Part shown: positions 35,861-50,696 of the stretch, piece by piece | Layout of the letters: each line of letters begins with the position of its first letter | Numbering within the stretch: the first letter of the stretch is position 1 | Assembly: GCA_026413225.1 (NCBI GenBank) | Contig: CM048552.1 | Location: 62,201,001 to 62,265,000 of the forward strand | DNA: 64,000 nt | From: Otis tarda | Lineage: Eukaryota; Chordata; Aves; Otidiformes; Otididae | Reading direction: 5' to 3' | Notes under the pieces: generated by a model | The model's database searches: none | Told to the model about the DNA's origin: nothing | The model's input: only the letters and a program-made list of their open reading frames with translations | Program-made: the position numbers and the translations under genes

Positions 35861-38800
35861 ACCACAACAGTCTCCTAGGCTGAACACAAGGTAGGTCTCA
35901 GTACTGCTAAGCACTCTGACACTGGAGTGCTTTTGATGATGCTTAGAAAAAGAATTGCAGGTGCCTGTGAAACATCAGTGTTGGAATCACCAGCTCCAAA
36001 GGACTCAATACACTTCCAAGCACTAGGTATGGCAGAGCAAAGGTTTTTTATCTGTACTTTCAAATCAAGCTCCTCAAATGCGGTTAAATGCTTAAGACTT
36101 TCTGATTCCTAGCCCAGGCAAGCTAGTCAGGCGAAGAGGATTATTAATATTTTTAAACCAAACCAATGGCTTAGTTTAAAAATATCACTTGTATGCAAAA
36201 CTTTTCTTCAGAGCAAAGTATATATAAAAAAGTCACTTTTTCATGTATTTCATATTTTATTGACAATTTTGGTTTGACGTCTTTCACTCAGATGTTGTAA
36301 TATAAAAATAAAATTATAAACAGGCCAATCTAGCTTAAAATATTGAAGCACTAAGAAACACTAAAAGTAAACAAGTGAGTAAGCAGTAAACTATGACCAA
36401 AAGCTGAAAGTCTTTTCAAAGGGTTTCTATCAGTCTTCCAATTTCCCATGCAGCACCTAAAAGTTGTTGCCTAATATCCCATTTCCTGTGTGACAACATC
36501 CTGATAAACAAAATATACTTCAAACTGTCATTCATATGATTTGAAACAGAACTTTTGGACTCAGTACTTTAGACCAATGATCTCCAATACATGTGAAACA
36601 ACTCAAGGAAAAGTATTTCACCTTTTTTCTCCCTGATGCTGGAATGAAAATTTGAAAACAAATTCAAACAAAGAAAATAAAAGTTTGCTTTTAGAAGAGT
36701 CCTTGTGGTTTTCAAAATTACAAATGGGTTCAAGATGCTATTTAAATCAAACTACTGGAAGAAAATGGCTATTAAAAAACTGAAAACATGGATGCAACCT
36801 CCAGCTCAGGAATTCTAAAAGTCATGGACAGTCAGACGTCAGGGGGCTGTTCTGTAGGAAACACCACTCCGCACATGCCCTGTTCTGCTCTAAGCATCCA
36901 CTGTGAGTCAGAGACAGAGTAGTCCTCAGCCAAATACATCTCTTTTTACATTAGTTTCCCTTTGAATAGTCATTCAGAAAGAAAACTCCAGGTCAGCTGT
37001 AATGGCAACACGACAAGCTGTCAACAAATCACATTTGCAATATCCACTTAACTAAAGAATTTGAATTCCCTGCCTGCTACTTCACAATTGTTTCTAATTA
37101 CATTAAGTGTATATTTACACATCAGGGAAAAAAACAAACTTAGCATATTAAGATTTCCACATCTATCTGTCAAAACACTAATGCATTTTCCTGATTGTAG
37201 TAGCTGCTTTCGTTCCTCATTTATTTGTCCCTCAAGAAGAGCTAGGCTATAAAACTTTGTAAGTAGTTGCATAACACACTTTCAGGATTTTATCTTCCAA
37301 GATTTCATATTTGTGGTTATTTGTCTGGTTTCAATCAAGTGAAAAAAAAAATCAGTCCTAATTTATCAAAGCATGTCAAAATACGCTTATAATGCTTATA
37401 TGAAATAGCATTTGTTCATTTGACTCTCACAAATTAATTTGAGCACATTGAGAATTAAGTGTTTGTGATAAGATAATTTCAACAATAATAAAGTCCTATT
37501 GCATACAGATAATATTATAGGACCTACATGAGTTCCCTGGAGCTTGCAATTTCAGTACAACAGCCCTACTTCCCAAACAACCTGTAACCAGACTGTTCCT
37601 CACATTGCTCTTATTTGATTTCTTCAAGGTGAGCAGCTAAAATGCTCCTCTGAGTATCAGCAAGTGCCTTGTTCAAAATAAATTAACAGTATCAGCTACT
37701 TTTGCATCCTTAAACATATTAGGCTTGTAATAGCAAGCAGTGTGGATTATGAAGCATGAAACACATCACCATATCTTGTCATCTTAAGAGTTCTGGGACG
37801 AGATCAAATTTACAAACAACCAAAAACCCCACAGATTGGAGCCCATGTCCCAGAGCTCACCAATCCCTTTCTTGCAAAACAGGCCTCCTTCAGGCCATAC
37901 AGCATTTGGAGGGCCTGTCTCGCCATCCCATTGCTTCAGTTTTACCGCGCTGCCACCTTTCACAAAACTAGAGGGATGGGCCAGATCCTGAATTCTTCCC
38001 CCTTACATTGCCTAAAAAGCCAGTGTTCGCATTTCAGGCATAGACAAGCTGAAAGCTTGGCAAATGCACACTAGGACTGTTGTATTTGGGATTTAGATTC
38101 TCTTTTCTCCACTGCCAGTGGAAGAAGCATGTGCCAGCCGTGAGAATGAAACACCTGCAACCCTTCACTGACTACTAACCCCTCAACAGCCAGGTGCGTA
38201 TGGAAAGGCAACGGGGAGCATGAGTCCACATTGCTGTAGTCCTGCCTGCTGGGACTTTCCATGTGAAGGAGAAAAGAGACCTCACTCTCTAGAAGACCAC
38301 ACATTGGTGAAATTGCCAGGCTGCACCCATCCTCAGCATGCGCATCACACTTGATTGCGTGCACCCAGCATTTTTGCAACTTACCCATACCTGCACTTCC
38401 AAGCCCAGCTTTACTGGTGGGTGGCAGAAGAGGAAAGGAAGGGGTTTTAATTTCCAGCCATGAGTCCTGGCCAGTGCAGCACTTTCTCCCACATCACAAG
38501 AACTCATTTTGCATATGCACAGCTGCTTCTCCCACATCTGAGGTCGGTGCTGAATCCCCCCAGCATCCAACAGTCTGACAAATAAAACGAATCTTGGAAC
38601 TGAAAAATCCAGCCCTTTGCAACATGTCTAAAACCCTGCCGAAATTTTTACTTAGAATAAATCTTAACCCTGGGACCAGCCTAAGTTCTTACAGACAAAA
38701 GTGACTGTGCACTGCCAATATAATAGAAAAGCTATCACGAGCGCCTAGGGAACAGCTGAAAGAAGTGAGGAAATGAGAGCTGCCCCACTTGACCACTGAG

Positions 38801-39968
38801 GAGGGAAAAACCAAGGCTGCGCCATCCAGTAGCCAGGGCATCCAGAGAGCATCTTATCTGACGCAGTCAAACACCAGTTAGGGAGGGGGCATTCCTTCTA
38901 AAAACTCAAATCAAACATTAAGCAAGATAAAATCAGATAGGCTTAGAGAAACTTCAATAATGCTCCATAGTTGAGAGAAACTAGACATACTGCAAAATCA
39001 ATTTGTTTTTCCAGGCTTTCTGGCAGAAAAAAAAAAATGGAGAAAATTTCCAACAAAATATCTTGTTATGTATCTTTTTGGAACAAAATAACTTTACTTT
39101 GCAAATTGAAACAGTTTTGACTTTACATCTACATTCTAATCCATTTTTTATTTTTATTTCAGCTTTTGACTCTTCAAAATCAGCCATAATATGAAACTGC
39201 TAGGTTCCACACATTTCCTAATCACATCTCAGAAAACATTAAGGGCCAAGCAAGGTTGGGGGCTTTTTTTAATTGTTAATGCTGGCAATAGAGCATGCCA
39301 TATATTCCTACTGCAGTCAATTAAGATTATATTAAGAGGAAATTAAGAGAGCAAAATAAAGTACTGTAAGGTTTAAAAATCTTAGACAGAGTGCAGTCTT
39401 TGTATTTTAAAGCATATGCAAAAATGTGTTCAGTTCTTTAGCTAAGTTATCCTACACTATTTTTCCTCACAGGATCTCTATTTGATTTTGCAAATGTAAC
39501 ATTTAAAAAGAAAATAATGTCCTGAAAGGTTTTAATATTACATACTAAAAAAACCTCTTTCATCTGAAATTAATCAGTCACAAACTCAGGATTCTCAACC
39601 TTTAGACATAAAGCTCACATGACAACTTGTAGAAGAAGATAGTGATCTGCAAAGCCCTGTCACCAGAGAGCGATACTAGCAAGTGAGTTTCCTTCGTCTT
39701 TAATAATTTTTGTTGAGTCTATGTTTACTGAGATTCTTCAGGGGCTTATAAACTTCAGCAGTTTGGTCAGATTTTCAAAGTGTTTTTTATATCCAGCCCT
39801 TACACTAGAGGGATCAAAGCCAAAGTCAAAGAAAAGGACTTTGGGTTTATTTTTCCCTATAATAGATAAATAACCCTATCTTTTCCCTAGGCTCCTTCTC
39901 TGAAATAGTGAAACTATCTGGCTGAAAAACTCTAAATGGAAAATACTAATTGAAGCACTTAAAGTCTG

Positions 39969-39996
39969 ATGTTTACCTTTACTGAAAGGTAAACAT
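39969..39996. repeat. Perfect 12-bp hairpin with forkhead-type words in both arms
   Basis: ATGTTTACCTTT at 39969-39980 is separated by ACTG from its exact reverse complement AAAGGTAAACAT at 39985-39996. Each arm contains the forkhead core GTAAACA (or TGTTTAC), so the structure is also a divergent pair of FOX-type sites. There is no downstream T-run or coding context, so it is not a bacterial-style terminator. Confidence 0.9.
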
Positions 39997-42978
39997 TGTA
40001 ATGGAACACATTGGGCAACTTTAATTATAGATATTATTATTGCCTCTGCTACGATACAGCTTCTTTGGAACTGATGAAATACCAGCATGGTCCTGACAAC
40101 AAAAAAAAACATGACTGAAGGTCAATGACTGGTTAAACAGGAATGTTTCTGAGCCATTGTTAAATTATTCAGAATTATTTTAGGAAAGTTGCATAAAAAG
40201 TGCAAGAGTGCAGTTTTAGCTTCATCTAAATGCGCATACTGAAAATGGAAAAGGAAATGGGGAAACTGTCCTTTGCAATCGCCTTGAAAAGGTAAAAAAA
40301 GAATATCTTGGGTATCTTCAACTTACAATTAATCTAGCAGAGGAGAACAGTGCAAGATCGTTCTTGTTTTTACTACTCGTTTCCCCAAACCCTTTTCTGC
40401 AAGAGCAAGTGTGAAAGGAAAAGAAGAAGAATGGGACATTATTTCAGAAAAGAATGTAGTTATTTCAGTTTCTATTGCTTAACACCAGTGAGAGGAGACT
40501 AACAGGAGTAAATAATTAACAATGACCAACAATCCTTTTCTTTGGCTGCAGAACAGTTGTTTCTTGGTCCTGTATATATCAGTGGCTCCGCTTGTGTCTG
40601 TGGAGTCAAATGGAGCCTCCTTCAGCCATCATCAACTCTTCAGAAACAGGTGAATCAACACGAAAATGAGCAGTGGCCAGGCGTGCTCAACGTAGGCAGC
40701 ACTCGTTACACTGGGGAGCTGCGAGGGAACCATGCAGTGTGAAGACTTGAATTTTACACCTCTCCTCCTCTTTTCTTTTAAGTGTGGCGAATTCAATGCC
40801 GACAAAAAGTCAGCAGCACTGGCAAGTGCTCTGCAACTTTCCTTGGCCATGGTCAAGAGCATCACGTGCACAGCACAATGACTCCCCACCACCTGAACAG
40901 CACACTGCAGCGTGTTCCCTTCCTAAGGCTCAGACCAGCCAACTATTTGCTATCAACTATTTACAACAAATGGTGCCAAGACATGTGGTTGCTATATAAG
41001 CAAAGAAGAATTCTCACTGGAGACTAAAATAAGACCTGTTGACTCATTTTTCACTTATGATCCTTAAGATTTATAGCTGCAACACACTGTCAGTGGTAAG
41101 GAGAGCACCCTCTCCAAACAACCTTTCCCATGGAGGTTTTACTCTTGCAGAATGAACATCACGAGCAAAAAAACCAGATGGCAAAATTTTTTGCTTATAA
41201 CAAATCTACAGGAGTTAATTACTAGGCAATTTTGTAAAGCTCAGAAGAAAACTTTCCAGACTCTGGACAGAAAACCACTACAAAAACAGCTCCATTAAAT
41301 TAAGATGCTACTACCCCATCGGCTGTTTGCCACCTCCCGTCTATTAGAGACTACCACCATTGAAATGGAGCTGGTAGACAGCCCGTGTGAGTGCTCATCA
41401 TCTGCTTCAGTGCCAAGTCAGCCTGCATAGTTTTGAAAAAGTCTGCATTGATACATAAACTAAGATGGATTAGCTTTTGAGCTGAAACAGATGAGAAATG
41501 CTCACATGATCCATTTTGTAGGCCTTGCTGTGCAAGTCCAGCTAAGACACCTTAACAAAAGATTTTTAGCATTGTGCTAGATAAGAATATTATCATTGTA
41601 TCGAAAAAAAAAAAAAGGAAAGGAAAAAAATTTTCATATGTTTAAGTTCAAATATAAACACAAAGGCAGGCAAATGGATTAAGCTATCTGAATGAATGAC
41701 TAGAGGGAGAATCATTCCCACTATTTTTGAGATGACAATACTACTTTTAAAGGACTTGAAATGAAGATCAGAGGCTTGCAAGGATTAGTATAATAGTGCC
41801 CACATGGATCCCATTAACCCTCACTGAAGAGGAATGAATTTCACTTGCACACACAGAAGTCCCCAAATACAACTCCTATCACATTCAAAATAAAAAGCTC
41901 ATCCGTGAAAAAAAGTCACCTGCTTGCATAATAGTTAATAGAAAGGATTTCAAAAGTGTTGGAGGAAAACAGATTTGTAGCCAATTGAACCATTAGGAGA
42001 AATGATGCCCAGATGCAGCCTCTGGCACTGGAGGTCACCACAGCACTGGTTGCTGGAGGCTGGGCAGATAAGCCAGAAGGAAGATTACTGTCACTGTCTG
42101 CCTTGCTCTTTTGACTTCTGCTGCTGGCCAGCTTTGAAAGATGACACTCAGCTAGGCTACACAGATCTTGGGCATGATACATGACAATCATTCAAGCTAC
42201 CAGGTACATGTAAACCACTCCTGTGCTGTGAAACATCACTTGCATAGACCTGAATGGGTTCCTCTGCCAGCAGATGGTTCAAAAGGACTTTTTGTTAATG
42301 AGCAGGTGAGTTACCTCCAAATGTGGATAAAGACAGGAAAACAAAGTAAAGTACTGGATGTGAACTCTGATTGCTCAAGTATGTATAAAGACCAACTTGA
42401 ATTTTGTGATCTGAGCCTATAAGAATTCTGGAATGGGTGACAAACTAACTGCTCTTCTAACAAAAGCAGACTGGGAAAGGCAGGAATCAAAGCACATGAC
42501 CCTCTACTATATGTCAAGAATAGGGAAAAGGGAGAAAACTGTAAACATAAGAACCAATCTGCTACTGGCAACAGTTTCAGAAGTCAGAAATGAGAGACTG
42601 TTGAAAACCTGGGCTATTAGACTGATTAAAATTCAGAAAAAATATGCCCACAGCATACGCCCGAAGAAGCAAGTTAAGTTGAACTTCCCTTTAAAAAACA
42701 ACAAACAACAGAAATCAAAGGTCAGGACCAGCAAAGACCAATACGAACTGCATCTCCACTCCGCATGTATCACACCTACCCATAACACAGTCAGCTAAGG
42801 ACAGGATTAGATAAGGAAGCAATACTGTATTTAAACAGGAAAAAAATATTTATCAGCCTTAAGATTTCACATACTTTATCCAGCAGTAAAATGTGTTCTT
42901 TAAATAAGGAACAGAGCCCTGGGAATAGATAGTCCCTTCCTGTCTATAAGTGTTGTTTGTCTTCACCATTGCAGTATT

Positions 42979-43000
42979 AAAAAAAAAAAAAAAAAAAAAA
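42979..43000 (+). repeat. Poly(A) run, 22 nt
   Basis: There are twenty-two consecutive A residues. The sequence to the left does not resemble a retrocopy I know: a 121-codon open frame ends about 180 nt upstream without a recognised domain. I therefore call it a plain homopolymer. Similar shorter A-runs lie at 30546-30562. Confidence 0.9.
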
Positions 43001-44546
43001 GCGCTGCAAAACCAGTAAATAAATAGCCAATGTAAGTTTGATGAAAGATTGGCTCAGAAGATTGCTTTTGGCCTGAATAGAAAGATATGCTTTCATCCTG
43101 TTTTGACTATACTCATACGTTTACCTAACATAATTGGATGTAGTTAATATTGCAGGAGCCTTCAAGCAGCGCATATTTCCCTCATTAGTGGGTTTAAAGC
43201 CTTAATGATATCTCCTGTGCTGCAGAAAAGCCCAATGTAGGCTTTAAAAGTGATTGGCAAGTTTCAACAGGAGAAAAACTGGGGGAAGGGAAGGCAAAAC
43301 CTAATAAAAACTCTGATCTTGTTTTCTTCAGTCATTTAGAAAAGGAAATTTTGCAGAATGTTAGATGAAAGAAAAAAAAAACAGGTGAGGAGAAACAAGT
43401 GAAAAAAAAAAGCTAATTTCAAAAGTACAGTAACTCAAGAAACATGTGAAAGAAACAGGGAGTGGGTAGGAAGAGGGGCTGTCCCTTCACATACCTGCAA
43501 CACACTAAGACACTTAGGCCTCAACAAACTCCTCCTGACATAAACAAGTGCATATGCACAGAGTATTGTCAAATCAGCATCTTCCCACACCTGCAGCAAA
43601 ACCTTTTTGTAGCTTCATTATGCAGTTCTTTTTTTTCCCCCCCCTTTAAGTCTCAAAAGAGTTGGCAGGGAAGCCTTGCGTCTAAGAAACAGCATGTCAC
43701 AATATACCATTAACTAAGTACATGCAAAGAGTTTGGGGTTTTGTTGTTTGTTTGTTTTGGGTTTTTTTTTGTTATTGACTAATTTTGACCATTTTCCAGG
43801 AACAGAAATTTCACAGACTGGTTTAGTTTCAAATGAAGCGTAATTATGTACAGATGTATTCAGTATTTCTTAACCACCTTGAACAATCAGTGAAAGGGAG
43901 ATTTGCACACATTATCAGCCACTATCATTAGTGCTATGAAGCACGTTATCCATCTGGTGCTCTGGTGTCTACCTAGGAGCAGGTATTGAACCAAATATGG
44001 CTGAAGTACAGTAGCATAAAGAAAAAGGATTAAAAACCAACAAAACAGCACAGCAACTCTAGTCAGCTCTCGATACCAGATTGTCCTTGTGTTTCTGTTC
44101 CTCCATGGTTTTGCAAACCACTTTTATACATATAGGTGTGGAGAGTGGTAAATTAAAAATGTAAATGTCATCAACATGTGGTTTTTGCAGTCTTCACAGA
44201 GGAAGAGGTAGCAGGATACCATGGTGATGGCAGCACTGCAGCCCATTAATAAACCAGAGAAAGATCCAGGGATAGATTCAAATACTTAGACCCATGCTGA
44301 AAAATAACTCACTTCATAATAAATCCCATAAAAGATAAGATGACTGTGCATCTCAGCATCAGCCGTGGTATCAACCTACTGATTCATCATATCTTGATGG
44401 GGGGCAAGGGAAGAGGAAACTTGTTTTTAAGCCTTCTAGCCTCCTTACAGTCAATTGCATTGCTTTTATATTGCCAAGGTTTATGGCCCATAACATCTGA
44501 AAAGAGACAACTCATATATGGCAAAGAGAAAAAGTGGAAAGTTTTT

Positions 44547-44588
44547 ACTCTTTTATTCCATCTGTGTATACTCTTTTATTCCATCTGT
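44547..44588. repeat. 23-bp tandem duplication, two copies
   Basis: 'actcttttattccatctgt' occurs at 44547 and again at 44570, a period of 23 nt, with identical shared bases. This pattern suggests a recent slippage or duplication. Confidence 0.9.
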
Positions 44589-47500
44589 CTGTTTCCACCA
44601 TAACCGCTAGCCCTTCTTATAGGAGGGATCAGTTGGTTTTATTTGCCATCTTACCTGGAAACGTGACAAACATTGGTGCTTGCTTTGTCAATCAGAGATT
44701 CATAAATCTTAGGCAAACGATCTCACTTGACTTACCTGGGCAACAATATATTAGCCAGTTAAAATGGCAGCCTCACAAAAAGGTGGCTTTCTCCAAGCCC
44801 AACTATGGTCTGACCACTGCTGCTGGGAATATGCTGACCTCTTGCAGGAGAGCTCCCTCCAGCCACAACACCACAGCAACCTTCCTCAAACAACAAACCA
44901 TGTAAGTAACTGCTCAAAGAAAATAAAATGTCTGTTAGAGGCACTCCTCTTTAACAGCGGGTCTTTCCAAGTCAGTCAACCAGGTCATCCTTAAATTAAT
45001 TGGACTTAACTAAAGCCAGTGGTTTTAGACTGCTTGCTTGTAAGCTGTTCCGTGGCACTCCAAACTGTTGTTACTGATATCTTCCTAAGCCTTCAGAAAC
45101 TTGTCTTTATCAAATACTTAAATGTGTGAGAAGAGACCACGTGAGGCACAGAAAAATAAAGGCTCCCATTTAAGCGAACATCCCCATTGTGGACAGACTA
45201 TTAATAAACACACTTAGGTAAATACACACTCACTGCCCATTGAATTAAATGAGACATAAGAATATGCACAGAAGTAAGTAAATGCTAACATCTTTTTAGG
45301 AAGTAGTCAGCAGAGGCACATGCCAGGTGTTCAAGGTAGGCACAAACGAGCCTTCCCACCTTGCAGGACAAAGATTTCATTTGGTTTCCTGTTCTGAATT
45401 AGAATTACAAATAAGAACTACAAACTTAAGAGAAGATAATCCTCAAAATATATTCAGCTGAATCTGTTAATATAACTTTACTACTTCAGGTGTTTTGGTT
45501 TTTTTTAACACTTCAAAATAGAAAGTTACTTAAAAGAAAAAAAGAAGAGCTTTTCAACAAAACTTTTTCATTTGCATTTCTGAAGCTTCTTTTAAGAGCA
45601 AGCAAAAAAAAAACCCTCCCACTACAACTATTTGAATTAACAGATAAACGAAATCCCAACCCTTTGCCATCAGTTCTGAAGCACTAACATTCGCTAATGA
45701 TAATATTCAGCTGGAAATTCCCAACATACTCTTTTACATTTGTTAAGGTGACAAAGCACTTCCTAAATGATTCACCCTTGTGAACACAGGAATTCTGTAG
45801 CAAAGCCAAAAACCGAGCTCAGAGCTCCTAAATCCCAACCTGGAGTCCTAATCACAAAACCAGACTTCATATCGCTGGGATTCAGAGGATCAGATGGTTC
45901 CCAGAACACTGTCTGCTAATATGTCAAGTCTTTTTTTTAAGGCTAACTGAAGCCAAAGTCTGATTAATTTTACAGTCAATAGCAGTGATCATTTGACATT
46001 AGTTTTGTGCTATTAGCTGCAGCATATGGGGAATAAGGGGCAATTTGTTGTGCATGCATAAAAAGACATGCACAGTCTGAAAGAAATGACCCTCTCAATA
46101 TTTATTATTTTAATTTTAAAGTGTCTATTGCAAGCATATGCACTGCTACTTTAAAACATTTAAACAAAGCTGGATTTAATTGCTCAGAAAAATTAACCAG
46201 CAAGCTCTGAAAGCCAAAAGAGGAAAGAAAAAAGAAATTCAGAATTAAAAGCTATTTTAATAGCTAAAGAAGAAGGCAAAATAGTTACATACACATTGAC
46301 CAAGCTAGAAAGGTGTCCTGGTATGCCTAGAAAACAGCCATGGAGGCCCATGGGGAAAGCAAGCAGATACATCGTTATGGTTGTTGAGCCCAGGAGCTCC
46401 TGCTCCGGCACAGCCCAGTGAGAACCGTCAGGTCAAAACAAGGATAAGAGCCCTTGCTCTGCTCCCTGGCAGAGGCTGGCACTGGAAAATCTCTCAGGCA
46501 TCTAGGCTCACATGACTGTAGAACAGCACCCACAAATATGCAGTCAAACAAATGAATATTAAACAGTTAAGTGCTATACAGCCAAACGCATTCCCTGCTA
46601 GCATAATTCCCTTTCTATAATGATGCTGTACCAGCCAAGATTTCAAACCAACTATGATCTAGCAGCTGTAGAAAACTGCTAGGCAAAAAAAGTAAATCTT
46701 AATAAATTCACTGCTTGGACACCTTTTCACTTATGCTTGTAACGCAGAGAATGGTTTTTGGAAGCACTGAATATTCTCAGCTCAATGAGACTGAGCCTTA
46801 TTGTACATGTGGCAGGATTGACACTTGCTTGAATTTGTCCTACAAAGTCAGGAAGGGAGGGAGGAGAGAACATCGCAGCTCTGTATCACAAAGAACTGGA
46901 TGTTCAAGGCACGGCCTGCCATCCGGTGTGATGGCTTTGCTGCATCAGGAACTGAAATGTCACCACGGCATGCACAGAGGTACATTTTGTGAAGTTTCTA
47001 TAATAAGATATGGCACAATTGACATCTGCAAGGCTCTAGTGAGGACTAGAGATTCAGCATCTCCTCAAATCACAAAGAGACTCAAAATCAATATGTGTGC
47101 ATCTGTAGGCATCCATAAATATATATAAATATGCAGGCATGCACACATACAAGTGTAACAACTAATTCTGGAACATGTTGGCTTCAGAAGTGTTATGCTC
47201 GTCATTTTCCATGTCCTGTGTGAACCCAGCAAAAACTAAGATGAAACAAGATAAAGGAAAGGGAAAATGAAAAAACAAATCTAAAAAGACTGAGGCACTG
47301 AACAAATTTAAAGCATGTTCTTTCCCTCTGCTGGCACAAAAAAACCAGCTTGTTTTTCAAACTAAATATCACAATCAAATTATTAGGACACACTGGAACA
47401 TCACTTGTGTACTAAATCATCCCACTAAGTCACTTTAAAAGGTGGAAAAACTGAGATCTCCTGATGTCTATTTCACCATTTTTTCTCATTTGTTTGAATC

Positions 47501-48247
47501 ATTTTCCAAATATTGACTTACTGGCTGCCATACTGTGTGTCACTAGTGCTCTAAACCACCTGCCCACGCGAAGGTGAGCCTCCAACAAAGCACACTCATC
47601 ATCTGTTTACAAATGGAGTTCATCGCTGTTTGCAACAACAATTTGGAACTAAACTAAGAAATTCACATGAAAGGATGAGGATGATGGCATTGACACAACC
47701 AGAAATAATCCTAGGACATTTAATTAGAAAAAAAATCTCTAAACCAAACAACCATGGGTACAGGGTCAAGACAGCTTCTTTTGTCAACAGTACACAATTT
47801 TTAAAAACTATTTTTACATTACATGTCTTTAAATGAATATGTTAGTGGGTTTCTTTTTCAAAACAAACCCCATATTTGTGAGAGAGGGACTGAAGAAACA
47901 GCCCAGTCCATAAACTGGATCAGATCATAGGTTTGGATACCCAACTAAACTACCACTGCTTACTGAATGACAGCACATCAGTAGGGCTGCTGCATACAAG
48001 CCTCTAAAAATCAAGGCAGAGAGCATGAAGTAATACGTTGCACAAGACACTCAAGTGACCCTTTACTTGCAAAAGCCTAAGAACGCACACAGACAAGGCA
48101 GTTCCTGAGGCACCACACTGAGCTGTTTGAAGCCAGTTGTGCATCCCGGCCCCACTTTGGAGACGCGTAATTGCTATCAGACAGTGTAGGGTCACCTTAA
48201 GTTAATGGAAGTATGCTGATTTATGCTGGCTGAGAGCCTGACCCAAA

Positions 48248-48305
48248 ATTCACACAATTACAGGATGGCTGAGAGTGGAAGGGACCTCTGGAGAGTATCT
48301 TCTAT
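48248..48305 (-). mobile_element. CR1 LINE 3'-end fragment
   Basis: 'acaattacaggatggctgag' followed by 'agtggaagggacctctggag' matches the reverse complement of the CR1 3' UTR (usual form: aatcacaggatggctgaggttggaagggacctctggag). Only the last 50-60 nt of the element are present. This 5'-truncated size is common for CR1. Confidence 0.7.
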
Positions 48306-50683
48306 CAAATTTGGATAGAACTTTTGATAGAGCAATATACAGACACTTATTTTGCTAGTACTGTGTCCCCTAGGAAGAGACCAGAAAGAACAGCTGATGC
48401 AGGGTATGTCAGCCATCCAGGACCACAGCTGAACAAGGTGAAGAAGACAGGCTCCTTCCTATTTGGCAGTTTTATTTTATTCATTTAATGCCACAGGTAG
48501 TCCTGAAGCTTTATAGATTTAACCAAATAAAGATTAATCCAACAGCTTAGTGTAACAGGCAAATTCTACATGTGAAAAGAATAATCATATCCCATGTGGA
48601 TGAAGTAGGAGAGGAGGAGGGGAAAGGATAAACAAGTAAAAAGAAAAGAAGCTCGTGTAGCTCACTGTTCCTTCAAGAGGGTTACAAAGAATTTGTACTG
48701 ACGTATTGTATCAACTTCCATGTTACTTTTCTGTTCTTACTTTTATCACCTCATTACTATTTGTTCTTAATCCATTGTTACTTTTTCCACTGTAGCAGCA
48801 AAGCTCCTGATGAGAAAACAGCAATATTTTCTTACAGCTTTTGGAACTGGTGCAGATTTTTGTATTTAAAAATGTCTCCCTCCTCCAGCTGGCTGGCATG
48901 CAGATTCAAGGATTTGGTCTGGATCAACTACTAGTTTCCACTTGTGATAGCCACATGAATCCTGGCAGAGCACTGACTCCAGCAGCCTGGCAAACCTTGA
49001 CTAGCCAGTACTTACCTCTGCTTTAGCGCTCACTGATCCACATTTTTAGCAAATACTGCGGCCTACAACTTCTCAGTCATTTAAATTATGTACCAGGTAA
49101 TGTCTCGCTTCACATTGCTCTATCTTAACATTCTGCTCCTACATTTTTAAAAGTACACTTTAATGATTCTGAAGTACTAATTCAAAAACAAATTTTCAAT
49201 GCAGAAATTAAAAACAATCTGAAAACAGATTATGTATCATTATCCCGCCTGGCAGAATGCAACAAACATCATAAACCTATCCCACTCACAACACCGTAAT
49301 GCAGCTAAAAATGGTTTTAGCGCTCTTGAAAGAAAACTTCTATTCAAGAGATGACTTACCATAGTTGTGAGAAAAAGGTATCATTTACTGCAGCACAGCC
49401 CTGCCTAGAATGTTGGCTGAGGTTTCCATGGTTAACCTAAATCAAAATCAATTCCATATTTTTTGGCAGAAGGTCTATAAGCTAATTTTCATCTTTTCTT
49501 CTTCAACTATAATTAAAGACACAGGGAAAAGGCTTCATATGCCTCAAGTATGAAGGTACATTACAGTAGACATTTTTGTTTTTAAATGACTGCAATGCTT
49601 ACCTTAATCAAGTCAAAATTAAGTGGGAAAGTAGAATGTCATTATTGCCTTCCTGTGATTATACAGTTAACAATAAGTACACCCTATGCCTACAGGGGAA
49701 TAACACCCTGCGTGCTAGGTTGCTTGTTCTAAAAGGAAGTGAACCTTAATGCAGATTTGATCTGCAGTCACCATACACTTGTGTCACAAGAATTACTAAT
49801 CAGTAACTCAGAAACAACAGAAGAGGGCATGGGATCCTAAAAGGCTTTTTAGAGCAATATTCAAAAGGTATTAATAGTAAAGACGTGAAATGTATAATAT
49901 CAAAGGGAAACATAATTGCATAAAATGAACAGTAGTTTGGCTTCTGTTCACATGCAAAATCTACTTTGTCTGTATAATGAGTGAGCGGATAGGTTCAATG
50001 CGTGAGAAGTGTACAAGTGGTCCAGGTCTCTGTGGATGTGGAGACAGGACACAAAATGCTTCCAAAAGAGTCCTCTTAGCAGATTAAAAACTACCCTGAC
50101 TCCATAAAGGTCTTCTGATGACTTCCCAGCAAACAGCTCACAAGTGCACAATCCCAGATTAAGGTCATTCTTCTTAGAAGCACTTAAAGGCATGACATCA
50201 CATTACAGACAGCGTTAATAAAAGCTCAGAGTTCACTGATTCATCATCTTCCCCACTTCTGTCTATCAAGTACGTCCACTGTTTGCAACCTTTCACAGCT
50301 TCATTGTCTCTTACTCTAATATATACACACTTGAAGATTAATTGAAAGAGCAGCAAAATATAATTTTTTTCTGCACTTAACTTTTAGAATTAGTCCTGCA
50401 ACTCAGTGACACTTTGTTAACATATGACTGCTACAACTGCTACAGGGTGTGGTGAACAACCTCTCTTTGCAGCATTCTGTGTTGGCTAACTCATGTTTCA
50501 TCTCTGGTGGATGAGGGACAAATCTTGGGTTTGGAAATACATTTGGGGAGGTGGGGAAGAAAAGCACAGCGGGTTTTCCCAAGGCCTGTTCAAACCCAGT
50601 GGTCTCACCCTTTTTCCCACCCTTCTCATCCTTACAGACTGACACTCATAAGCTACAAAGAGGCTTTGGGTTGAAGTAATAAG

Positions 50684-50696
50684 CACGTGCCACGTG
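50684..50696. promoter_or_regulatory. Two adjacent CACGTG E-boxes
   Basis: CACGTG occurs at 50684-50689 and again at 50691-50696 with one base between them. This palindrome is the canonical site for bHLH factors of the USF, MYC and CLOCK types. Function in this intron is not shown. Confidence 0.35.

Noticed and set aside
42433-43000. Possible retrocopy: open frame followed by a 22-nt poly(A)
   Set aside because: The frame encodes no recognisable protein, there is no target-site duplication, and the A-run is 180 nt beyond the stop.
46715-47128. 137-codon plus-strand open frame with several Cys residues
   Set aside because: The Cys spacing fits no zinc-finger pattern I know, and there is no supporting context.
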